64,000 nucleotides of DNA from Azospirillum sp. TSA2s (lineage in GTDB: Bacteria > Pseudomonadota > Alphaproteobacteria > Azospirillales > Azospirillaceae). The position numbers and the translations under genes are program-made. Shown here piece by piece: positions 28,430-36,603 of this stretch. Positions within the stretch are counted from its first letter, which is position 1; each line of letters opens with the position of its first letter. The DNA is taken from the NCBI RefSeq assembly GCF_004923315.1, contig NZ_CP039650.1, forward strand, positions 124,001-188,000. Direction: 5' to 3'. The notes beneath the pieces are model-generated. The model had not been told where the DNA came from. It made no database searches and was given only the letters and a program-made list of their open reading frames with translations.

Positions 28430-28534
28430 CCCCCACCTATCCTCCCCCGCTGGGCGGGGGAGGGACTGCCGTCACTCTCCCGCATTAGCACTTGTCCCCT
28501 CCCCCGCCCAGCGGGGGAGGGTTAGGGTGGGGGC
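28430..28534. repeat. Large palindromic intergenic repeat, copy 2
   Basis: A 105-bp inverted repeat, again between convergent genes. Left arm CCCCCACCTATCCTCCCCC pairs with GGGGGAGGGTTAGGGTGGGG at the right. The central bases (ACTCTCCCGCATTAGCACT) match copy 1 except at three positions. Within the arms the eight bases GCTTCGCA/TGCGAAGC of copy 1 are replaced by GCTGGGCG/CGCCCAGC, so pairing is kept while sequence changes. Confidence 0.85.
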
Positions 28535-28536
28535 AA

Positions 28537-29511
28537 TTACTTCGCCGGTGCCGTCACCGTCGCCGACAGCGGCACGCGGCGTTCGACCAGGGCCGAGGTG
28601 ACCTCCTTGGCCTTGACCGGGTCCATGGCGGCCAGGATGGGCGCGGTCTTCTGTTCCTTCATCTTCTGGATGACGCCGAGCAGAACCGGCATGTCGAGTT
28701 CCTCGAAGATGCGGGCCGCTTCCTTCGGCTTCATCGTCTCGTAGATCTTCACCAGGCTTTCCAGCTGGGCCGACTGCTTTTCGTCGCCCTGGGCCATCAG
28801 CTTCTGGATGTCGGCCTTGGTCTTCTCCATCTCCGCCACCTTCTGCTCGATCCGCTTCTCGGCGGCGGCCAGCAGGGCTTCGCGCTGTTCCATTTCCTTG
28901 GTGCGGCGCTCGATCTCGGCGCGGCGCTCGGCGAAATGCTGCAGCAGTTCCTGGTTGTCGATGGGGCCGAGCGGCGCCAGCGGCGCGTTGGCCGCCGGGG
29001 CATTCGCCGGGCCGCTCGATCCGCCGGGCGCCGGCGGCGCGTCCTTGCCGGCCGGCTTCGTCGTGGCAGAGGGCATCTGAGTGGGCGGCGTCGCCGGGGT
29101 CGAGCTTTGCGGCCCCTGGGCGAGGGTGACCGGGAAGTCCGGCAGGCGGGCATCGTGGGTGGCGAGGCGCCACAGGTCGCCGACGCGCACACCCAGCATC
29201 ATCACCGCGACGAAGATGGTCAGCGGCAGCAGGCGGAAACGGAAATTGCGCGCTCGGGCGCGCAGCCGCTCGGTCAGCGGAACGCGGGGCGTCGCCGGCT
29301 TGCGCGCCTTGGCCTTCGCCTTGCCCTTCTTCGCCGAAGCCTTGGCCGGGACCTTGCCGGTTGCGGGACGCACCGCCGGCAGTTGCGCCTGCTGGGCGGC
29401 CAGCGTGGGCGAGGTGCGGACGCCCGTCGGGGCAGCTCCGGCCGGGCGGATCACGACCTTGGGTTCGCCGCCCGCCGACGCGGGCTTGCCGTCACTGGTG
29501 CGCATGGTCAT
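28537..29511 (-). CDS. MotE-type flagellar protein (MgtE N-terminal-like domain)
   Basis: A 324-residue membrane-anchored protein. A basic, Ala/Lys-rich N-terminus of about 85 residues precedes one membrane helix (about 93-112), a Pro/Ala-rich periplasmic linker, a long charged coiled coil (about 185-245), and a C-terminal MgtE_N-like helical domain containing IYETMKPKEAARIFEELD and ILAAMDPVKA. This matches MotE, the chaperone of the periplasmic motor protein MotC in rhizobia. No motC is seen here. Its start overlaps the DUF6468 stop (ATGA), and it is the last gene of the leftward fliL-fliM unit. The C-terminal stop lies three bases from repeat copy 2. Confidence 0.78.
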   Translation of the reverse strand: MTMRTSDGKPASAGGEPKVVIRPAGAAPTGVRTSPTLAAQQAQLPAVRPATGKVPAKASAKKGKAKAKARKPATPRVPLTERLRARARNFRFRLLPLTIFVAVMMLGVRVGDLWRLATHDARLPDFPVTLAQGPQSSTPATPPTQMPSATTKPAGKDAPPAPGGSSGPANAPAANAPLAPLGPIDNQELLQHFAERRAEIERRTKEMEQREALLAAAEKRIEQKVAEMEKTKADIQKLMAQGDEKQSAQLESLVKIYETMKPKEAARIFEELDMPVLLGVIQKMKEQKTAPILAAMDPVKAKEVTSALVERRVPLSATVTAPAK

Positions 29512-30155
29512 CCAAGCCCCTTGCCGGCATTCTCGATCGCCTGCAGCAGTTCACGTTCGGCCCTGGACAGGCTCTCGCCATCCCGGGTGATGGGGTCGCG
29601 CGCCTCGGCCGGCGGTTCGGCACGCGCGGCGGCGCGGCGCGGTGGCGCGTCCAGCCGGGCCGGCGGCGGGGCATGGTCGTCATGGTCGTGGTCGTGGTCG
29701 TCCTCGACCGGCAGGCTGCGCAGGGCCGGACGCGGCGCCACCAGCGGCGTCTTGGCAGGAGCGCGCGACGCCAACGCCGGGGCCACCGCGGTGGAGCGGC
29801 CACCATCACGTCCGCTGTCGCGCCGGCCGCCATCGCGGTCGCCGACATTGCCCAGCCGGTTGGCCAGCGCGTCGGCCGCCTCGATCATGAACTCCAACTC
29901 GTCGCGCAGGGTTTGCGCCTTGTTCACTGTGCGCTGAAGGTCCTCGCCGGTGTCGCTGGCCGCCTTCTTCAGCGTGCGCACGCCGGTCTCCGCCCGCGCC
30001 ATCGCGTCGTTCAGGCCCTGGATCAGTTCGGCCATCTCGCCGCGGCTCTCGCGCAGCGCGATGATCTGCCGGTTCAGGATGATCGCGTAGGCGATGGTCG
30101 CGGCCAGCAGGCCGACCATCACGACGTCGATGATGATGGAGACCAGCGGACTCAT
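29508..30155 (-). CDS. DUF6468 flagellar-associated membrane protein
   Basis: A 215-residue protein with one N-terminal membrane helix (about 4-26), a helical region (30-100) resembling the DUF6468 domain (LRESRGEMAELIQGLNDAMARAE..., ELEFMIEAADALANRL), and a disordered tail with a His/Asp run (VEDDHDHDHDDH) that may bind metal. It overlaps fliM by four bases at its start and motE by four at its end, so it is translated within the fliL-fliM unit. Its role is unknown beyond this steady flagellar location in alphaproteobacteria. Confidence 0.75.
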   Translation of the reverse strand: MSPLVSIIIDVVMVGLLAATIAYAIILNRQIIALRESRGEMAELIQGLNDAMARAETGVRTLKKAASDTGEDLQRTVNKAQTLRDELEFMIEAADALANRLGNVGDRDGGRRDSGRDGGRSTAVAPALASRAPAKTPLVAPRPALRSLPVEDDHDHDHDDHAPPPARLDAPPRRAAARAEPPAEARDPITRDGESLSRAERELLQAIENAGKGLG

Positions 30156-31225
30156 AGCCTCATGACCTCCTGCTTGGGCAATTCCTTTTCCAGGCGGACG
30201 GCGATGTGCCCGCCCTTGCGCCCCATCCGCCCCTGGAACATCGACACGTCGCCGCAGCGCAACTCGATCGCTCCGTCTGGAGTGGCGTTCAGCAGGATGC
30301 GGGTGCCGACGCGCCAGTTCAGCACGTCGTGCAGGGTCATCGTCACCTCGTCGAGCACGGCCGACAGATCGACGTCCGTCACCATCAGTTCCGAGGCCAA
30401 GTGGGTTTCCCAGATCGAGTCACGGCCGAACTTCTCGCCCATGAACATCTGGAGCAGCAGCTCACGCACCGGCTCCAGCGTCGCGTAGGGGATCATCAAC
30501 TCCAGCCGGCCGCCGCGATCCTCCATGTCGATGCGCAGTTTGACCAGCACCGCCGCGTTGGCGGGCCGCGCGATGGTGGCGAAGCGCGGGTTGGTCTCCA
30601 GCCGGTCAAAGCGGAAGGTGACGGGCGACAGCGGATCGAAGGCGGCGGACAGGTCGGACAGCACCACATGGACCATGCGTTCCACGAGGTTGCGCTCGAT
30701 GGTGGTGTAGGGACGGCCTTCGATGCGCATCGCCGCGGTGCCGCGCCGGCCGCCCAGCAGCACGTCGACGATGGAATAGATCAAGGCGGAATCGACGACC
30801 ATCAGGCCGTAATTGTCCCACTCCTCCGCCTTGAAGACCGACAGCATCGCCGGCAGCGGGATGGAGTTCAGGTAATCGCCGAAACGGACCGAGGAAATCT
30901 GGTCGAGGCTGACCTCGACGTTGTCGGAGGTGAAGTTGCGCAGAGAGGTCGACATCATGCGGACGAGGCGGTCGAAGACCACCTCCAGCATGGGCAGGCG
31001 TTCGTAGTTAACCAGCGCCGAGTTGACCAGCGCCATGATGCCGGAGTTGTCGCCGTCGCCGGCGCCACCCTGGTCGAAGCCCAGCAGGCTGTCGATCTCG
31101 TCCTGGTTCAGGACGCGCGTCGATCCGCCGCCGCCCATGTCGCCGACATCGCCGCTGTCCTCGGCCAATGCCGCCCATTCGGCGGCAAGCCGTTCCTCTT
31201 CGCTCAGTTCACCGGTATCGCTCAT
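30152..31225 (-). CDS. fliM: Flagellar motor switch protein FliM
   Basis: A 357-residue C-ring protein. The CheY-P binding motif is at the N-terminus in RVLNQDEIDSLLGF (about 37-50). The middle CheC-like domain (about 60-250) contains LPMLEVVFDRLVRMMS and LLGGRRGTAAM, and the C-terminal SpoA domain (about 270-345) binds FliN. It follows fliL by 28 bases and overlaps DUF6468 by four. The acidic first 35 residues are longer than in enteric FliM. FliN and FliG are not in this window. Confidence 0.95.
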   Translation of the reverse strand: MSDTGELSEEERLAAEWAALAEDSGDVGDMGGGGSTRVLNQDEIDSLLGFDQGGAGDGDNSGIMALVNSALVNYERLPMLEVVFDRLVRMMSTSLRNFTSDNVEVSLDQISSVRFGDYLNSIPLPAMLSVFKAEEWDNYGLMVVDSALIYSIVDVLLGGRRGTAAMRIEGRPYTTIERNLVERMVHVVLSDLSAAFDPLSPVTFRFDRLETNPRFATIARPANAAVLVKLRIDMEDRGGRLELMIPYATLEPVRELLLQMFMGEKFGRDSIWETHLASELMVTDVDLSAVLDEVTMTLHDVLNWRVGTRILLNATPDGAIELRCGDVSMFQGRMGRKGGHIAVRLEKELPKQEVMRL

Positions 31226-31253
31226 CGGCCCTTATCCCCAGCTGACCGGGCCC

Positions 31254-31808
31254 TCACTGGACCAGCATTTCCTTGAACAGCACGTCCTTCACCTTCACCG
31301 GAAAAGCGGCGGCCGTGATGCGCAGCAGCAGTTCCTGGCGCAGCCGGTACATGCCGGCCGACCCGCGCAGGTCCTCCAGCCGCAATTCGCGCAGGTAGAC
31401 CTGGAAATTGTCGATGATGCGCGGAAGCACATGCTCCACCGCACCGACATCCTCCGGCTTCGACAGCTGGATGGAGATCTTGATCTTCAGGAAGGCCGGA
31501 CGCTTGTTGCCGGTGTTCAGGTTCACCAGCATGTCCGGCAGATCGTAGAAGATGGGTGCCGCGTGCGGATCGGCCTTGCCGGGCTCCGCCCCGTGCTCGC
31601 CTTCCGCGGCGGCGGCGTGTTCGCCCTCCTCCGCCGGCTTCTCCTTCCCCAGGAAGCTGTCGAGCAGGCCGGAGAAATAGACGCCGGCACCGGCGCCGAT
31701 CAGCAGGACCAGGGGAAGAACGACGAACAGGACCAGCTTCTTGCCACTGAATTTCTTCCGCGGCAGGCCGTCGGTCGAAAGTTCGCCGGCGTCGGTTTCG
31801 GCAGCCAT
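31254..31808 (-). CDS. fliL: Flagellar basal body-associated protein FliL
   Basis: A 184-residue inner-membrane protein that supports stator function. One membrane helix lies at about 24-46 (KKLVLFVVLPLVLLIGAGAG), followed by an acidic, His-containing linker and the periplasmic FliL domain with YDLPDMLVNLNT, FLKIKISIQL and a C-terminal VKDVLFKEMLVQ. It is the first gene of the leftward fliL-fliM-DUF6468-motE unit and is divergent from flgF across a 488-base intergenic region. Confidence 0.94.
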   Translation of the reverse strand: MAAETDAGELSTDGLPRKKFSGKKLVLFVVLPLVLLIGAGAGVYFSGLLDSFLGKEKPAEEGEHAAAAEGEHGAEPGKADPHAAPIFYDLPDMLVNLNTGNKRPAFLKIKISIQLSKPEDVGAVEHVLPRIIDNFQVYLRELRLEDLRGSAGMYRLRQELLLRITAAAFPVKVKDVLFKEMLVQ

Positions 31809-32127
31809 GACATCCTGGGATCGTTCGAGGTGCGCAACGGCTCAGGCTTTCAACGCCTGACTAGGTCAAAGCTACTTTTGGGATAGTTAATAACTCCTTT
31901 CGAGTGGGGAATGGACTGCCCCGGACGGGCAGGTTTCCCCCCTCTGTCACCATTTCGGCACGGTTCTTGATTGGGTCTGCCCGGCACTCCGCGTCCGGAG
32001 TCCGACCGCGACCGCCCGCAATCCCCTTGGGACCGGCAGGGCCGTGGCCCATCGCCCTGCCGCACACCTTGTGTGGCGGGAACGGGAGAGTCTTGCCCGG
32101 TGCAACCCGGCAAGGAACGCCCCTACC

Positions 32128-32145
32128 CCGGCAGATTCTGCCCGG
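32128..32145. promoter_or_regulatory. Palindrome, candidate enhancer site for the flgF promoter
   Basis: CCGGCAGATTCTGCCCGG is an almost perfect palindrome centred 84 bases upstream of the -24 GG. Similar CGGCA...TGCCGG sites stand at the same distance before the flgI and fliK promoters. Confidence 0.6.
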
Positions 32146-32218
32146 CACCCCCTGCCCCATGCGGCGGGAACGCCCCCGCCTTGCCCGGACTCTGCGGATT
32201 TGCAGCGCTTCCCGAAGT

Positions 32219-32234
32219 TGGCACGCCGCCTGCA
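32219..32234 (+). promoter_or_regulatory. Sigma-54 (-24/-12) promoter of flgF-flgG-flgA-flgH
   Basis: TGGCACGCCGCCTGCA has the -24 GG (32220-32221) and the -12 GC (32232-32233) separated by exactly ten bases, with a full TGGCACG box. It lies 63 bases before the flgF start. Confidence 0.8.
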
Positions 32235-32296
32235 ATACCCTTTTCGCCGGTCGGACGCTGTCGCCCGATCCGTTCGCAAGGTGAAGAGGCCGCAAG

Positions 32297-33019
32297 ATGG
32301 AAAATTCGATCTACGTCGCCCTGTCGCGCCAGATGGCGCTGCAACGCCAGCTGGACGTGACGTCGAACAACATCGCGAACATGAACACGACCGGCTACAA
32401 GAACCAGCGGATGATGTTCACCGAATTCCTGGAAAAGCCCGGCCTGCACGAGAAGGTCAGCTTCGTCCAGGACCGCGCGGTGGTGCGTGATCTCGCCAAC
32501 GGCGCCATGACCCAGACCGGCAACCCGCTGGATCTGGCGCTGACCGGCCAGGGCTACTTCACCGTCGATACCGCCAGCGGCCCGCGCTACACCCGCGCCG
32601 GCAATTTCCGCCTGAACGACCAGCGCCAGCTGGTGGATGCCGGCGGCCTGCCCGTCCTGGCCAACAACGGCCAGCCCATCACCATCCCGGCCGGCACCGG
32701 CGACGTGAAGGTCAGCGGCGACGGCACCGTCGCCACCGAGTTGGGCCCGGTCGGCAAGCTGAACATCGTCACCTTCAAGAACGAGCAGCTGATGACCGAG
32801 GTCGGCAACGGCCTGTACGTCAGCGACGAGCAGCCGGAGCCGGCCCCGGCCGAGACGAAAGTGGCACAGGGTTTGCTTGAAGGTTCGAACGTGAAGCCCG
32901 TGGTCGAGATGACGCAGATGATCGAAATCCAGCGTCAGTACATGTCCGCCCAGCGGGTGATCGAGAACGAGCACGAACGTATCCGCACGATGATCCAGCG
33001 TCTGGGCCGGACGGCCTGA
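32297..33019 (+). CDS. flgF: Flagellar basal-body rod protein FlgF
   Basis: A 240-residue proximal rod protein. It begins MENSIYVALSRQMALQRQLDVTSNNIANMNTTGYK in type, the Flg_bb_rod signature, has the FlgF/FlgG central beta domain with TGQGYFTV and YTRAGNFRLN, and ends in the long amphipathic helix typical of rod proteins (MIEIQRQYMSAQRVIENEHE). A GAGGCCGC site precedes the ATG. It is the first gene of the rightward unit driven by the sigma-54 element at 32219 and is 31 bases before flgG. Confidence 0.95.
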   Translation: MENSIYVALSRQMALQRQLDVTSNNIANMNTTGYKNQRMMFTEFLEKPGLHEKVSFVQDRAVVRDLANGAMTQTGNPLDLALTGQGYFTVDTASGPRYTRAGNFRLNDQRQLVDAGGLPVLANNGQPITIPAGTGDVKVSGDGTVATELGPVGKLNIVTFKNEQLMTEVGNGLYVSDEQPEPAPAETKVAQGLLEGSNVKPVVEMTQMIEIQRQYMSAQRVIENEHERIRTMIQRLGRTA

Positions 33020-33050
33020 ACCAGACCGACGACGAGAGGAGAAGACCACA

Positions 33051-33836
33051 ATGCGCAGCCTCGCCATCGGCGCCACCGGCATGATCGCCCAGCAGCTCAA
33101 CGTCGAGACGATCTCCAACAACATCGCCAACTCGACCACCACCGGCTACAAGAAGCAGCGGGCCGAGTTCCAGGACCTGCTGTACCAGAATTTCCGCCGC
33201 ATCGGCTCGACCTCGTCGGATGCCGGCACCGTGGTGCCGACCGGCGTGCAGGTGGGTGCCGGCGTGCGCGTCGCCGCGGTGGCCCGCGTGCTGGAACAGG
33301 GCAACCTGAACATCACCGACAACAAGCTGGATGTCGCGATCAACGGGTCGGGCTACTTCCAGGTGACGCTGCCCAGCGGCGACACCGCCTATACCCGCGC
33401 CGGCAACTTCAAGCTCTCGCCGGAAGGCATGATCGTCACCGCCGACGGCTATCCGGTCCAGCCGAACATCACCATCCCGACCGACGCCGTCGACATCTCG
33501 ATCAACTCGTCGGGCGAGGTGCTTGTGAAACTGGACGGCCAGACCGCCACCCAGAATGTCGGCCAGCTCCAGCTCGCCACCTTCGCCAACGCGGCCGGCC
33601 TCGAAGCCACCGGCGACAACCTGTTCCTGGAATCCGGCGCGTCGGGCCAGTCGGTGACCGGCAACCCCGGCGCCCCCGGCTTCGGCCGCGTCACCCAGGG
33701 CGCGCTGGAGACCTCCAACGTCAATGTGGTGCAGGAGATCACGACCCTGATCACCGCCCAGCGCGCCTACGAGATGAATTCCAAGGTGATCAAGACCACC
33801 GACGAAATGATGCAGCAGGCCAGCCAGATGAAGTAA
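33051..33836 (+). CDS. flgG: Flagellar distal rod protein FlgG
   Basis: A 261-residue protein forming the distal rod. The N-terminus MRSLAIGATGMIAQQLNVE and the SNNIANSTTTGYKKQRAEFQDLLYQNF segment are diagnostic, as is the C-terminal SNVNVVQEITTLITAQRAYEMNSKVI. An AGGAG-type site (GAGAGGAGAAG) lies upstream. Its length matches the family. It is followed 48 bases later by flgA. Confidence 0.97.
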   Translation: MRSLAIGATGMIAQQLNVETISNNIANSTTTGYKKQRAEFQDLLYQNFRRIGSTSSDAGTVVPTGVQVGAGVRVAAVARVLEQGNLNITDNKLDVAINGSGYFQVTLPSGDTAYTRAGNFKLSPEGMIVTADGYPVQPNITIPTDAVDISINSSGEVLVKLDGQTATQNVGQLQLATFANAAGLEATGDNLFLESGASGQSVTGNPGAPGFGRVTQGALETSNVNVVQEITTLITAQRAYEMNSKVIKTTDEMMQQASQMK

Positions 33837-33884
33837 CGGCGGCGCCGCCGCTTCGCTTCAGCCTTCACATCGGGAATTGCCGCC

Positions 33885-34661
33885 ATGATCCGCCAGCTCG
33901 CCAATCGCCGCTTCTCCGCCCTGCTCCTCGGTGCCGCCCTGCTGACCGCCCCGGTCGCGGCGCAGGCCGCCACGGTCGCTGCGGTTCCGGCTGCGGGCAT
34001 GGCGGCACCGGCGCCGGATGTGGTCTATGGCATGCCGCATGTCGAGGCGGTTCTGTCCGACGCGCTGTCGCGGGTCATCACCGCCGGCCGGTTGCAGATG
34101 GAGCTGGACAACCGCGCGGTCGAACTGCGCGCGCCCCAGGGCGCCGGCGGGCTGGCGGTGGAGAACCTCTATTACAGCCCGGTCCAGGGCCGCTTCGCCG
34201 CCGAGATCGTGGTGACCGGCAGCCAGGTGCGCCTGCCGGTTTCGGGCCGCGCCTTCGGCGTGGTGCAGATCCCGGTGCTGTCGCGCCGCGTCCTGCCCGG
34301 CGACATCATCGGCCCGGGCGACGTCGACTGGCAGGACATGCGCGCCGACCAGACCACCAGCGACACCGCCGCCACCGACGCCCAGCTGATCGGCATGACC
34401 CCGAAGCGCGGCGTGTCCACCAACCAGCCCGTCCGCCTGCGCGACCTGCAATCGCCGCGCATGGTCGACAAGGGCGCCATGGTCACCATCACCCTGCAGA
34501 CGCCGTCCATGACGCTGACCACCCAGGGCAAAGCCCTGCAGGACGGCGGGAAGGGCGAGGTCATCCGCGTCGTGAACACCCAATCCAACCGCATCGTCGA
34601 AGCGACGGTCGCAGGCCCCAACGTCGTCGCCGTGGCAAAGCCCGGCACCATCGCGCAGTAA
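33885..34661 (+). CDS. flgA: Flagellar P-ring assembly chaperone FlgA
   Basis: A 258-residue periplasmic protein that helps FlgI assemble into the P ring. A signal peptide ends near AAQA (residue 28). The C-terminal SAF/ChapFlgA region contains PVLSRRVLPGDIIGPGDVDW, LIGMTPKRGVSTNQPVRLRDL and the final GKGEVIRVVNTQSNRIVEATV. It lies between flgG and flgH, a common alphaproteobacterial order, 13 bases before flgH. Confidence 0.92.
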   Translation: MIRQLANRRFSALLLGAALLTAPVAAQAATVAAVPAAGMAAPAPDVVYGMPHVEAVLSDALSRVITAGRLQMELDNRAVELRAPQGAGGLAVENLYYSPVQGRFAAEIVVTGSQVRLPVSGRAFGVVQIPVLSRRVLPGDIIGPGDVDWQDMRADQTTSDTAATDAQLIGMTPKRGVSTNQPVRLRDLQSPRMVDKGAMVTITLQTPSMTLTTQGKALQDGGKGEVIRVVNTQSNRIVEATVAGPNVVAVAKPGTIAQ

Positions 34662-34674
34662 GGAGAAAGCTCCA

Positions 34675-35439
34675 ATGTCCGCCACCATGACCGCCCGTCT
34701 GATCCGCCTCGCGATGGTCGCCGCCGCCGCCACCTCCCTGACCGCCTGCGGCGCCGCCTCGCGCATCGCCGACATCGGCAAGGCCCCGGAGATGTCCAGC
34801 ATCCAGGATCCGCAGGCCAAGCCCGGCTATCAGCCGATCAGCCTGCCGATGCCGACCCCGCTGCCGACGGAGCGCAACCCGAACTCGCTGTGGCGGACCG
34901 GCGCGAAGGCCTTCTTCAAGGACCAGCGCGCGGCCAAGGTGGGCGACATCCTGACGATCAACATCTCCATCGCCGATCAGGCCAAGCTGTCGAACGAGAG
35001 CAAGCGGTCGCGCGCCAACACCGAGAAGGCCGGCATGCCGAGCCTGTTCGGCCTGGAAGGCGCCACGCTGAGCCGCGTCCTGCCGGCCGGCGCCTCGGCC
35101 TCCAGCCTGGTGGACCTGTCGAGCGACACGTCGAACGACGGCAAGGGATCGGTCAACCGCAACGAGCAGATCGACCTGAAGGTGGCGGCGCTGGTGGTCC
35201 AGTCCCTGCCCAACGGCAATCTGGTCATCCAGGGCCGCCAGGAAGTCCGCGTCAATTACGAGCTGCGCGACCTGCAGATCCACGGCGTGATCCGTCCCGA
35301 GGACATCACCGCCCAGAACACCATCAGCTACGAGAAGATCGCCGAGGCCCGCATCTCCTACGGCGGCCGCGGCCAGATCACCGACGTCCAGCAGCCGCGC
35401 TATGGCCAGCAGCTGTACGACATCATCATGCCGTTCTGA
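34675..35439 (+). CDS. flgH: Flagellar L-ring protein FlgH (lipoprotein)
   Basis: A 254-residue outer-membrane lipoprotein forming the L ring. The signal peptide ends in a lipobox SLTAC (Cys25). Family features are NSLWRTGAKAFFKDQRAAKVGDILTINI, NLVIQGRQEVRVNYELRDLQIHGVIRPEDI and the C-terminal GQQLYDIIMPF. A GGAGAAAG site precedes the ATG. It is the last gene of the flgF-G-A-H unit, with a hairpin at 35468-35498 downstream. Confidence 0.96.
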   Translation: MSATMTARLIRLAMVAAAATSLTACGAASRIADIGKAPEMSSIQDPQAKPGYQPISLPMPTPLPTERNPNSLWRTGAKAFFKDQRAAKVGDILTINISIADQAKLSNESKRSRANTEKAGMPSLFGLEGATLSRVLPAGASASSLVDLSSDTSNDGKGSVNRNEQIDLKVAALVVQSLPNGNLVIQGRQEVRVNYELRDLQIHGVIRPEDITAQNTISYEKIAEARISYGGRGQITDVQQPRYGQQLYDIIMPF

Positions 35440-35653
35440 GGACGGCGGGTTTAACGGTTGAGGGACGGGGCCATGGGGGAGTAGTTCCCCTGTGGCCCGA
35501 CCGCGTTGCGGAGGGTTACGAACTCCGGCATTGGCACCGATATCGGAAGCTCCCGCGATGCGGGCGGGTCGGCAATTGCTGCCGCCCGGTGGGTTGTGCC
35601 GGGGCGATGTTGCCGGGCCGTCAATCCCGATGAGGGTGAAGCGCGGCTGCGGT
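35440..35653. other. Non-coding stretch after flgH
   Basis: Apart from the hairpin at 35468-35498 I see nothing certain in these 214 bases. Open frames across them have poor coding character. Confidence 0.4.
35468..35498 (+). terminator. Imperfect hairpin after flgH
   Basis: GGGCCA (35468-35473) pairs with TGGCCC (35493-35498) and GGGGA with TCCCC inside it. There is no T run, so it could be a Rho-associated or processing structure rather than a classical terminator. Confidence 0.4.
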
Positions 35654-35845
35654 TCAGCCTTCCAGCGACTGCTGCGATAGCGCGGTGAACCCATCCATCA
35701 CGCCAACCGCCATGTTGCCGCCGATGCGCCCCAAGGCCGGCCCGATAAGTTCGGTCGCGCGACGGTAAGCCTCACGCTGGGCAACGCAGTCGATCAGATC
35801 AGCCGCGTTGGTGATGCTCTGGGACAAGGTGAGGTCGCTCGTCAT
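35654..35845 (-). CDS. Small hypothetical protein (63 aa)
   Basis: A 63-residue frame beginning MTSDLTLSQSITNAADLIDC. An AGGAG ribosome binding site lies seven bases before the ATG, which makes it much more credible than other short frames in the area. It has one Cys, no signal peptide, and alternates short polar and hydrophobic stretches that could form two helices. I do not recognise a family. It is transcribed against the flanking flgH unit and stands alone. Confidence 0.6.
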   Translation of the reverse strand: MTSDLTLSQSITNAADLIDCVAQREAYRRATELIGPALGRIGGNMAVGVMDGFTALSQQSLEG

Positions 35846-35993
35846 TGTTCATCTCCTCGGACAAGCCATGATCGGCAGGACGAGGATGACCATACGCACC
35901 GCAGCCTCCATCCGCTGTTGCGTGCTTCACGTTCTTGGCCCGCGACCAATCCACTTACAGAACGGATGCCGGTCCCACACCACCCAGAAAGTA

Positions 35994-36027
35994 ACGGCCC
36001 GGCCTCCCAGGGGGAGAGCCGGGCCGT
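35994..36027 (-). terminator. Terminator after the 53-aa protein gene
   Basis: ACGGCCCGGC (35994-36003) pairs perfectly with GCCGGGCCGT (36018-36027). On the minus strand the stem is followed by TTACTTTC. It lies 22 bases past the stop of the gene at 36050-36211. Confidence 0.7.
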
Positions 36028-36049
36028 CTCGCTTTGGGATGGTTGCCGC

Positions 36050-36211
36050 CTACTGGTAGCCGCCTTCGCGGGCGCGGTCCTTGGCGGCCTCTTCCTGGGC
36101 TTTCTCGGTGCGACTGTCGATCTTGCCGCCGGCCTTGTCGGTGTCGGCAGGCTTCTGCGGCGATTCGCTGCGGCCGGCATCGGCCGGATTCCGGTTGGGC
36201 TGGTCGGCCAT
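36050..36211 (-). CDS. Small hydrophilic protein (53 aa)
   Basis: A 53-residue, strongly charged protein beginning MADQPNRNPADAGRSESPQK and rich in Asp, Glu, Lys, Arg and Ala, with no hydrophobic segment. It looks intrinsically disordered and recalls small stress-related hydrophilins in composition only. GAGGAG lies seven bases upstream of the ATG, and a perfect hairpin follows the stop, so it is expressed as its own short transcript or with the DUF1289 gene just upstream. No family assigned. Confidence 0.6.
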   Translation of the reverse strand: MADQPNRNPADAGRSESPQKPADTDKAGGKIDSRTEKAQEEAAKDRAREGGYQ

Positions 36212-36297
36212 CTTGCTGCTCCTCGGTCGTTTTTCCGACTGGCGATGAATCGGGAACAGCGGCGGCCGGAGATCGTCGCGGGAAAAGGCCGGCGGCC

Positions 36298-36444
36298 TCA
36301 ACCGGCCGGCCGGTCGGTCTCGGTATCGACTTCACCGTCGTCACGGTCCAGGGCGGCGTTGATCTGGTCCAGCGTGCGGCCGCAGCCGGTGCAGACGTCG
36401 CCGTCGATGGCACACATGCCCAGACAATCGGGATCGTCGCTCAT
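36298..36444 (-). CDS. DUF1289-like small cysteine protein (48 aa)
   Basis: A 48-residue frame starting MSDDPDCLGMCAIDGDVCTG followed by CGRTLDQINAAL. The spacing C-x3-C, then C-x2-C-G-R-T/S-L, is the DUF1289 pattern, a presumed metal-binding knuckle of unknown function. It is shorter than usual and lacks the WxxM segment that normally follows. An AAGGA stretch lies upstream of the ATG at 36444. It reads in the same direction as the 53-residue gene, 86 bases before it. Confidence 0.7.
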   Translation of the reverse strand: MSDDPDCLGMCAIDGDVCTGCGRTLDQINAALDRDDGEVDTETDRPAG

Positions 36445-36603
36445 GGCAGTGGGCGTTCCTTACGGTTGGCGGTGCGGATCCATCCCTATCGGAAAGCAAA
36501 TTCCATCTCAAGCGTCTGGGTCGGAGGCATAGGCGGAATGGATTGCGGTCGGGATGCTCAGGGTATAAAGCACTTGCTTCATCCACACGCTGCGAAGGTA
36601 TGC

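Larger units (their letters stand above)
31809..32296. other. Divergent flagellar promoter region (fliL / flgF)
   Basis: Nearly 490 bases without a gene. The right half holds the palindrome at 32128-32145 and the sigma-54 element at 32219-32234 that serve flgF. Related GGCGGGAAC strings occur at 32073-32082 and 32163-32171. The left part (31861-31915) is AT-rich and probably carries the fliL promoter, for which I find no good sigma-54 match on the minus strand. Confidence 0.6.

Noticed and set aside
31925..31942. A minus-strand GG-N10-GC pattern for fliL
   Set aside because: It arises from a run of six C; there is no TGGCAC box, so the match is by chance.
31950..31970. TCGGCACGGTTCTTGATT as another sigma-54 site in the fliL/flgF gap
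   Set aside because: The -24 part fits but the -12 dinucleotide is GA in place of GC, and no gene start lies at a fitting distance.
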